Part shown: positions 52,532-59,481 of the stretch, in pieces
Layout: the number at the start of each line of letters is the position of its first letter
How positions within the stretch are numbered: position 1 is the stretch's first letter
NCBI GenBank assembly: GCA_038322575.1
Contig: JBBQGB010000004.1
Span: 23,505 to 87,504 of the forward strand
From: JACMOY01 sp038322575
Lineage (GTDB): Bacteria; Actinomycetota; Actinomycetes; Actinomycetales; Angustibacteraceae
Direction of reading: 5' to 3'
Length of the DNA: 64,000 nt
Position numbers and translations under genes: made by a program
Notes under the pieces: generated by a model
Databases searched by the model: none
Seen by the model: only the letters and a program-made list of their open reading frames with translations
What the model was told of the DNA's origin: nothing

Positions 52532-54858
52532 GTCGTAATCTCCAACCGCTGGGGTGTCGATCGGGCGGGCGCGCCCGCCGGCGGGGGATGGTCCCGCAGC
52601 GGCAGGTGCAGCGTGAACGTCGACCCCTCACCGACGACCGAGGTCAGGGTGAGGTCGCCACCCATCGACCGCGACAGCTCGCGCGCGATGTACAGGCCCA
52701 GCCCGCTGCCGCCGTGCTGCATCGTCAGGGGGTCGTCCAGGCGGTGGAACCGCTCGAACACCCGCTCGGCCTCGGACGGCGGGATGCCGGGCCCGCGGTC
52801 GGCGACGGACACCGCCGCCCAGCCGTCGGCCACGGCCAGCTCGACCTCGATCGCGGTGCCGGGCGTCGCGTACTTCTCGGCGTTGCCGAGCAGGTTCGTC
52901 AGGCACTGGACGGCGCGCACCGCGTCGCAGCGCACCGGCACCTCGCTCGCCGGTGACGAGGTCGACACCCGGTCGGCGAGGCTGGGGAAGGCGGCGACGG
53001 CGCGGTGCAGCACGCCGCGAAGGTCGACGTCGTCGAGCTCGACCTTGAGCCGCGCCGACCCCTCGGTGCCCACCGTCGAGGCGAGGAGCAGGTCGTCCAC
53101 CAGGCGGCCCATGTGCTCGGCCCGCTCCTGGATCAGCTGCAGCGCCTGCAACCGGCGCTGCGGGCTCATCTGGTCGCCGCGGGTGGCCAGCAGCTGCGCG
53201 TAGCCTTTGATGGGGGTCATCGGGGTACGCAGCTCGTGCGAGACGGTCGCGATGAAGTCCCCCTTGAGCCGCTCGAGCCGGCGCGCCTCGGTGACGTCGT
53301 GGGCGGTCAGCACCGCGAGGCGGTCCTCGCCGTGCTCGGCGGTGATCCGGGCGACCGTGACCTCCAGGTGGCGGCGCGTCTCGCCCGCGCCAACGTCCAG
53401 CAGGACACCACCGCGCGGGCGGCGAGGATCGAGCTGGCGGGCGAGCTCGACCGCGAGCGCCGCGCGGTCGACGTCCGGCCCGGCCAGGCCCAGCAGCAGG
53501 GCGGCCACCGGCTCGGCGACCTCGTCCCCCGCGGGGGGCGGGCTGCCCACCGGGTCGCTGCCGGTCAGCTGGCGCATCGCGGGGCTCCACACCAGCACGG
53601 AGCCGTCCGCGGCGACCACGGCGACGCCGTCCGTGCTGTGGTCGACGACGGCCTGCAGCTTGCTCGACTCGGCCACCAGCGCGCCGAGGTGGGCCAGGGC
53701 GCGGTGCGCGCCGGCCACGGCCGCGGCCACGGCGGCCAGCATCGCCGGGTCGACGTGGTCGGCGCCCGAGCGCGCCCACCGCCGTCCCCGCGTGGGCGCG
53801 TGCACCCAGCCGAGCACGAGGGCCCCGCGGACGCCGGCGTCCAGGTCGAGCGGCACGGCCACCTCGGCGTACGCCGGTCCGCCGGCCCCGCGCACGGGCA
53901 GCCGCACCGGCCCGTCGGCACCCACCACGGCGGCGACGGCCGCGTCGTCGTCCTCGTCGGGGACCATGGCACGAGCGGGGTCGACGTCGGCGACCACGCA
54001 CCCGGCGGGCAGCACCAGGCGGACGCGGTCCGCGGCGAAGACGCCGCGGGTGGCCTCGGCGGCGCGCAGCATGACGCCGGGGCCGGCGTCGCCGGCCAGT
54101 GCACCGCTCAGGGCGACCAGCCAGCGGCTGCGCTCGCGCTCGACCGCGTGCCGCGCCGCGGCCCGGTAGGAGTAGCCGATCGCCAGCAGCGGCAGGGCCA
54201 CGAACGGGAGCAGCGCCGGGGCCGAGTGGGTCAGGTGCACCGCGAGCAGGCCGACGCCGGCGTTGCCGGTGGCCATGACCGCCGACAGCTGCCACTCGTC
54301 GTTGACCACCGCGCGCGCCGGCACCCCCTCAACCACGGCGAGCACCGCCGCCAGGGCGAGCAGGTTGACCGTGGCGAACGCGAGGGTGCCCAGCACCACC
54401 CCGACGACGCTGACCAGCGAGAAGGCGGGGGCGGCGCCGGCCACCAGATGCGAGACGGCGACGAACGCGGCGACGCCCACCGAGTACGACCCCAGGTTGA
54501 ACGCGCTCTTGACCAGCGGGCGGCGCACCAGCAGGCAGGTCAGCGCGAGGCCCCCGGCCAGCGCCACCACGGCCAGGGCCACCGGCAGCAGCAGCGCCGC
54601 GATGACCACGACGGCTTCGAAGAACGTGAGGTCCTCGGTGCTCTCGCCGTGACGCACCCGCACGTACGCCCGCTCCGCGGCCGCGGCCAGACCCAGCAGC
54701 AGCAGGCAGAGCACCCAGGTGGGCCACGTGCTCGGCACCGCCGGTCGGCCGCTGTCCAGGGCGACGACCGCGGCGGACGACGCGGCGCCGGCAGTCAGCA
54801 GGGCCAGGACGAGGCGGTGCAGCGACGCCGGCGCCCGCGCGCCGACCCGCTCAGCCAT
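52528..54858 (-). CDS. Membrane histidine kinase with PAS domain
   Basis: A 776-residue sensor. Residues about 13-235 form seven or eight hydrophobic helices resembling a MASE-type sensor. A GAF-like region (about 240-380) and a PAS domain (about 395-500, AVVDHSTDGVAVVAADGSVL) follow. The H-box DFIATVSHELRTPM has His near 541, then N-box CLTNLLGNAEKYA, G1 VADRGPGIPPSEA, F-box FERFHRL and G2 GSGLGLYIARELS. The ATG overlaps the end of the S8-protease gene by eight bases, and its stop overlaps the response regulator, giving a three-gene unit. The signal is unknown; a product of the protease is a reasonable candidate. Confidence 0.9.
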   Translation of the reverse strand: MAERVGARAPASLHRLVLALLTAGAASSAAVVALDSGRPAVPSTWPTWVLCLLLLGLAAAAERAYVRVRHGESTEDLTFFEAVVVIAALLLPVALAVVALAGGLALTCLLVRRPLVKSAFNLGSYSVGVAAFVAVSHLVAGAAPAFSLVSVVGVVLGTLAFATVNLLALAAVLAVVEGVPARAVVNDEWQLSAVMATGNAGVGLLAVHLTHSAPALLPFVALPLLAIGYSYRAAARHAVERERSRWLVALSGALAGDAGPGVMLRAAEATRGVFAADRVRLVLPAGCVVADVDPARAMVPDEDDDAAVAAVVGADGPVRLPVRGAGGPAYAEVAVPLDLDAGVRGALVLGWVHAPTRGRRWARSGADHVDPAMLAAVAAAVAGAHRALAHLGALVAESSKLQAVVDHSTDGVAVVAADGSVLVWSPAMRQLTGSDPVGSPPPAGDEVAEPVAALLLGLAGPDVDRAALAVELARQLDPRRPRGGVLLDVGAGETRRHLEVTVARITAEHGEDRLAVLTAHDVTEARRLERLKGDFIATVSHELRTPMTPIKGYAQLLATRGDQMSPQRRLQALQLIQERAEHMGRLVDDLLLASTVGTEGSARLKVELDDVDLRGVLHRAVAAFPSLADRVSTSSPASEVPVRCDAVRAVQCLTNLLGNAEKYATPGTAIEVELAVADGWAAVSVADRGPGIPPSEAERVFERFHRLDDPLTMQHGGSGLGLYIARELSRSMGGDLTLTSVVGEGSTFTLHLPLRDHPPPAGAPARSTPQRLEITT

Positions 54859-56617
54859 CCCAGCCGTCCACCGACCACGCCCGCGCCGACCAGGCCCGCG
54901 CCGACCAGTCCTGGCCCGACCACGCGCGGGCCGACCACACCAGGTCGGCCCACTCGGCGTCCGACCACGCCCGTGCCGACCACGCCCGCACCGACCAGTC
55001 GTGGGCCGACCACGCGCGGGCCGACCACGCCCGCGCCGACCAGTCCTGGCCCGACCACGCCCGCGCCGACCACGCCCGCGCCGCCCAGTCCTCGCTGGAC
55101 CAGGCCCGCGCCGACCACGCCCGCGCCAACCAGTCCTGGCCCGACCACGCCCGAGCCGACCACGCCCGCGCCGACCAGTCCCCGGCCGACCAGGCGCGCG
55201 CCGACCAGGCGCGGGCGGTCACGGCCGCCCGGTCCCCACCCGGCTGCAGCAGCACCGAGACGGCGAACGCCTGCGCCCCCCACCGCTGGGCCCCCGGCGA
55301 CAGCGCCGCCCACGCCCGCGCGGTGGCAGCCTGGTCGCCGCGGCGCCAGGCGGCGGCGAACGCGGCCCACGTGTCGGCCTCGGCCACCTCCGGCACCGGC
55401 GCCCGCAGGGCCGCAGCCAGGTCGAGGGCACCGGCGCCACGGCCGCGGACGTCGTACGCCGTCGAGGTCAGCAGCGCCTTGACGTCGTCGGGGGTCAGCT
55501 GTGGCCGGGCGGCGAGCAGCGCGGCGACCGCACCGGAGGTGACCGCCGTCGACATCGAGGTGCCCGTGCCGCGGAAGTAGCCGTCGGCGACGCGGGCCGC
55601 GGGGTTGGCGGCGTCCACCGCGCTGCCCGGGGCGCGCAGGCTCACCAGCGAGACACCGGGTGCCACGATCTCGGGCTTGCCGGCGCCGCGGCCCGAGAAG
55701 GTCGCCGTCGTGTCGTCGTCACGAGCGGCCGTGCCCCCCTCGTCCACCGCTCCGACGGCCAGGACGACGGGGTCCGTCGCCGGGGCGCTGACGCTGCCCT
55801 CGCGCGGCCCGTCGTTGCCGGCCGCGACGACGACGGTGACGCCGTCCGCCCACAGCCGCTCCAGCCCGCGGGACAGCGGGTCGAACGCGGCGGGGACCGC
55901 GTCACCCTCGGACAGCGACAGGTTGAGCACCCGCAGCGAGGGGTCGGTGCGCCGGCGGTCCGCGACCGCCTGCAACCCCGCGAGCACCTGGCTCAGCCAG
56001 GTGTCTCCGTTGACGCCGGCCACCCGCACGTCGAGCACGCGCGCGGCCGGTGCGAGGCCGGCGTACGCACCGCCCGAGCCGGCGCCGGACCCTGCGACCA
56101 GGCCGGCCATGAACGTGCCGTGCCCGAAGCCGTCGCCGCCGCCACCGCCGGTGACGTCGACGTGGTCGACGCGGCCGGCCAGGTCAGGGACGTCGGCCAC
56201 GCCGGTGTCGACCACCGCGACCGTGACGCCTGCGCCACCCGTAGGCGACCACCCGCCGACGCTCTGGCGCACCGTCGAGGCGGACGACGACGCCGCGCCG
56301 CCCGAGACGTGCAAGGCCCGGTCGACCACTGCCGTCACCTGCGCGGGCGCGACCCAGCCCGGCGGCACGCTCACCACCAGGGCGCCGGCGACGGGGTAGC
56401 GGGCGACGACAGCGCCCCCGGCGCGCACGACCGCGAGCGCCGCGGCGCCGAGGTCAGCGGCACTGCCGGGCACGCTGAGGACGACGCGCTGCCGCGCCTG
56501 CGCGGGGGCGGGGGCGGCGGTGTCGACGGTGTCGACGGTCGAGGCGAGGGGCAGCAGGGCGACCGCGGCGAGACCAGCGGCGGCCGAGACCGGTCGGGTG
56601 AGGCGGTGCGTCGACAT
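54851..56617 (-). CDS. Secreted S8 (subtilisin-like) serine protease with Trp-periodic C-terminal repeats
   Basis: A 588-residue exported protease. A signal peptide (1 to about 34) and an inhibitor-like propeptide (about 40-105) precede the catalytic domain. The triad is visible: Asp in VAVVDTGVADVPDL (about 137), His in GFGHGTFMAGLVAG (about 165), oxyanion Asn in VAAGNDGPREG and Ser in GTGTSMSTAVTSGA (about 354). The last 120 residues are 24 pentads in eight groups of three, mostly ARAWS-ARAWS-GQDWS, with Trp at every fifth position. GGAGGT stands seven bases before the ATG. Its 3' end overlaps the histidine kinase gene. The tail could bind the cell wall or oligomerise; its function is not known. 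Confidence 0.9.
   Translation of the reverse strand: MSTHRLTRPVSAAAGLAAVALLPLASTVDTVDTAAPAPAQARQRVVLSVPGSAADLGAAALAVVRAGGAVVARYPVAGALVVSVPPGWVAPAQVTAVVDRALHVSGGAASSSASTVRQSVGGWSPTGGAGVTVAVVDTGVADVPDLAGRVDHVDVTGGGGGDGFGHGTFMAGLVAGSGAGSGGAYAGLAPAARVLDVRVAGVNGDTWLSQVLAGLQAVADRRRTDPSLRVLNLSLSEGDAVPAAFDPLSRGLERLWADGVTVVVAAGNDGPREGSVSAPATDPVVLAVGAVDEGGTAARDDDTTATFSGRGAGKPEIVAPGVSLVSLRAPGSAVDAANPAARVADGYFRGTGTSMSTAVTSGAVAALLAARPQLTPDDVKALLTSTAYDVRGRGAGALDLAAALRAPVPEVAEADTWAAFAAAWRRGDQAATARAWAALSPGAQRWGAQAFAVSVLLQPGGDRAAVTARAWSARAWSAGDWSARAWSARAWSGQDWLARAWSARAWSSEDWAARAWSARAWSGQDWSARAWSARAWSAHDWSVRAWSARAWSDAEWADLVWSARAWSGQDWSARAWSARAWSVDGWDG
54857..55216 (-). repeat. Eight tandem 45-bp coding repeats in the S8 protease gene
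   Basis: About 360 bp made of 15-bp units encoding pentads of the types ARAWS and GQDWS, arranged in eight 45-bp triplets. The DNA repeats are strong enough (GACCACGCCCGCGCC and variants) to allow slippage, so copy number may vary between strains. Confidence 0.85.
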
Positions 56618-56791
56618 GTCAGCTGACCTCCGGGGCGCGTGGTCCCCTTCCATCGACCGGCGGCGCGCGGGGCTGTTGCACCGATCGGGTACTGCCGTGC
56701 GTGACCCGCGCGCCGGCGTTGACCCGTCCGGGTGAACCGCCCGTCGGCAGACGGGGTGACCGGTCCGGATTCGTGAAGGGCCGTCGTACGC

Positions 56792-59389
56792 GTGCCGAAA
56801 CCAGGTGCGATCGGCCAGATCGACCGAGCGAACCTGGGGGGCACGGTGACGGTGGAGCGGACCCAGCCGGCCCACCTCTGCGCGGACGACGCGGGGTTCA
56901 CCGGCCTCGGAACGGTCGGCGACCTGTCTGCACCCGTGCGTACCGTCCCCGCCACGATGCGCGCCGCGATGCTGGACGAGATGTTCCGGGCGGACGAGGG
57001 GCTGCGCTGGGTGGCTCTGGTCGGGCTCGACCCGCCGGTGCTGGTCGAACGCTCCGGCTTCGCCACCGTGATGTCCGGGCGCCTCGGGTACGGCCGGCTG
57101 CTGCACGGACGACGCGAGCTGGCCGACCTGCCGCACCCGGCGACCGTCGTGGTGCCGGACGACACCCCGGTAGCCCTGGCGGCGGCCACGCTGATCGAGG
57201 ACCGCCCGGCACCCGGCAGTCAGATCCCCGACCGGCGCGAAGGCTTCCTCGTCCGGGACGTCGCGGGCGGCCTGCGGGTGACCGCGGTCGGCGCGGTGTT
57301 CGAACGCCTCGCGACCTACTTCGCCCACCAGGCCACGCACGACCCGATGACCGGGCTGCCCAACCGGCTGCAGCTGATGCAGCGCCTCGCGGACGCGGGC
57401 CGGCGGGGTCAGGCGGCGGTGCTGCTGTTCATCGACCTGGACCGGTTCAAGGACGTCAACGACCTGCACGGCCACGCGGCCGGCGACCAGGTGCTGGCCC
57501 AGTTCGGTGAGCGGCTGCGCCGCCAGTGCCGCGCCGAGGACCTAGTCACCCGGCTGGGCGGCGACGAGTTCGCCGTCCTCGGCACCGGCGCGTTCGGCGC
57601 TGAGGACGCGGGCGCGCTCGCCCAGCGCCTGGTGCTCGAGGCCGCCGTGCCGTTCACCATCACCCGCGTCGACGACCAGGGGCGCGTCGGCGAGCTGGAC
57701 GTGCAGATCGGCGCCAGCATCGGGGTCGCGCACACCCCCGCCGCCGGGTCCAGCGGGCGGCCCGACGGGCTCGAGGTGCTGCTCACCCAGGCGGACCTGG
57801 CGATGTACCGCGCCAAGCAGCGTGGCCGCGGTCGGGTCGAGCACTTCGACGAGCAGCTGCTGCCCAGCGCGGCGGCCACCGCAGCGACCGTGACCCAGCG
57901 CAGCATGGAGCGCCGACTGCGGGCGGCCATCGACGAGGACGCCCTGACCCTGCACTTCCAGCCGGTGGTCGCACTGCCGCACGGGCGGGTCGAGGGGGTC
58001 GAGGCGCTGGCGCGCTGGACCGATCCCGACCTCGGCGCGGTGCCACCCGACCAGTTCATCCCGCTGGCCGAGCGCACCGGCCTGATCCTGGACCTGGGCC
58101 GCTGGGTGCTGGACGCGGCGTGCCGTCAGGCCGCCGCCTGGGACCGCGGCCCGGACGGGCCGAGCGTCGCGGTCAACGTGTCGCCGATCGAGATCGCCCA
58201 ACCCGGCATCGTCGCCCAGGTCGCGCGGGCGCTCGCGGCCTCGGGGCTGCCCGCGAGCCGGCTGTGCCTGGAGGTCACCGAGACCGCGGCGGTCGAGGAC
58301 CTGGCCCTGACGGCACAGCGGCTGCGCGAGCTGTCCGACCTCGGCGTCCGCATCGCCCTTGACGACTTCGGGACCGGCTACTCCTCGCTCACCATGCTGC
58401 GCGAGCTGCCCGTCGACATCGTCAAGATCGACCGCTCGTTCGTCCAGCAGGTGGCCACCAGCGCCAAGGACGCCGTCCTGGTGCGGTTGGTCATCGACAC
58501 CGCCCACAGCCTGGGCATGACCGTGTGCGCCGAGGGCGTCGAGGAGGCCGCCCAGGCCCAGCAGCTCGTCGCTCTCGGGTGCGACACGGCCCAGGGGTGG
58601 TTCTACGCGCGCCCGGCACCGACGTCCCCGCACCTGGCGTGGGCGCTGCGCTCCCAGCAGCAGCTGGGGACACCCGGGCACCCGGGCACCGCTCCCCCGC
58701 TGCTCGCGGGCAGCGACGAGATGGTGCTGGTCTCGACCGCAGCCCGGGTCATCACCTACGCCTCGGCGACGAGCAGGCAGGTGCTCGGTCGCGCGCCGGC
58801 CGACCTGGTCGGCACGCTCACCCTGGACCTGCTGCACGACGACGACCGGCCGGCCGCGGCCGCCGTCGGGATCGGGGCGCACGAACCGCTCGTGCACCGC
58901 GCCCGGCACGGCGACGGCGGATACCGCTGGCTGTCCACCACGGTGACGGTCGTGGTGGACGAGTCCGGCGAGGTCACCAGCGTCCTGTCGCTGTCGCGTG
59001 ACGTGACCGAGGTCGTCGTGGCGCGCCTCGCCCTCGAACGCAGCCAGCAGCAGTTCCGGCTGGCCTTCGACCACGCCCCCATCGGCATGGCCCTGACCAG
59101 GGTCGACGGCACGTTCGTCCTGGTCAACGCGGCGTTCGAGCGGCTCGTCGGCCGCACCGACGCCGAGCTGTCGGCGCTGCGGGTGCGCGACATCACCCAC
59201 CCTGACGACCGCGGCGCGGACGAGAGCAACCTGGCCGAGGTGCGGTCCGGGGCCACCTGCGCCCACCACGTCGACAAGCGGTACGTCCACGCCGACGGGA
59301 CGGTCCTGCCGGTCAGCGTGTCCGCCTCGCTGGCCGGCCACCTGGACGACGGGACGGCGTACCTGGTCGCCCACGTCCTGCAGCGCTGA
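56792..59389 (+). CDS. GGDEF-EAL protein with C-terminal PAS domains
   Basis: An 865-residue cyclic-di-GMP enzyme. The N-terminal 170 residues include a CBS-like module (LVERSGFATVMSGRLGYGR) and no membrane helix. GGDEF domain: DPMTGLPNRLQLMQRL, then I-site RAED five residues before an intact GGDEF (about 256-260), so diguanylate cyclase activity with product inhibition is likely. EAL domain: VEGVEALARWTD (about 403), DDFGTGYSSL and VKIDRSFV, which fits an active phosphodiesterase. Two PAS domains (about 640-745 and 750-865) follow at the C-terminus, an unusual order. It starts at GTG 56792; a GTG 17 codons on is possible. It is divergent from the S8 protease by 174 bp, in which I see no clear element. 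Confidence 0.9.
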   Translation: MPKPGAIGQIDRANLGGTVTVERTQPAHLCADDAGFTGLGTVGDLSAPVRTVPATMRAAMLDEMFRADEGLRWVALVGLDPPVLVERSGFATVMSGRLGYGRLLHGRRELADLPHPATVVVPDDTPVALAAATLIEDRPAPGSQIPDRREGFLVRDVAGGLRVTAVGAVFERLATYFAHQATHDPMTGLPNRLQLMQRLADAGRRGQAAVLLFIDLDRFKDVNDLHGHAAGDQVLAQFGERLRRQCRAEDLVTRLGGDEFAVLGTGAFGAEDAGALAQRLVLEAAVPFTITRVDDQGRVGELDVQIGASIGVAHTPAAGSSGRPDGLEVLLTQADLAMYRAKQRGRGRVEHFDEQLLPSAAATAATVTQRSMERRLRAAIDEDALTLHFQPVVALPHGRVEGVEALARWTDPDLGAVPPDQFIPLAERTGLILDLGRWVLDAACRQAAAWDRGPDGPSVAVNVSPIEIAQPGIVAQVARALAASGLPASRLCLEVTETAAVEDLALTAQRLRELSDLGVRIALDDFGTGYSSLTMLRELPVDIVKIDRSFVQQVATSAKDAVLVRLVIDTAHSLGMTVCAEGVEEAAQAQQLVALGCDTAQGWFYARPAPTSPHLAWALRSQQQLGTPGHPGTAPPLLAGSDEMVLVSTAARVITYASATSRQVLGRAPADLVGTLTLDLLHDDDRPAAAAVGIGAHEPLVHRARHGDGGYRWLSTTVTVVVDESGEVTSVLSLSRDVTEVVVARLALERSQQQFRLAFDHAPIGMALTRVDGTFVLVNAAFERLVGRTDAELSALRVRDITHPDDRGADESNLAEVRSGATCAHHVDKRYVHADGTVLPVSVSASLAGHLDDGTAYLVAHVLQR

Positions 59390-59430
59390 GCCAGGGGACC
59401 GCGACCGAGGTGACGGGGCCGGCCGCAGCG

Positions 59431-59468
59431 GCAGACGGCCCCCACCCGGGCGGGTGGGGGCCGTCTGC
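59431..59468. terminator. Strong bidirectional hairpin
   Basis: GCAGACGGCCCCCACCC (59431-59447) pairs perfectly with GGGTGGGGGCCGTCTGC (59452-59468) across a four-base loop. It lies between the convergent GGDEF-EAL and BNR-propeller genes. Confidence 0.85.
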
Positions 59469-59481
59469 GTTCGGGCCGGCG

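Noticed and set aside
54857..55216. Regular repeats that might suggest a CRISPR array
   Set aside because: There are no unique spacers; the repeats are contiguous, in frame, and encode pentads of the S8 protease tail. No CRISPR array or cas gene is present in the window.
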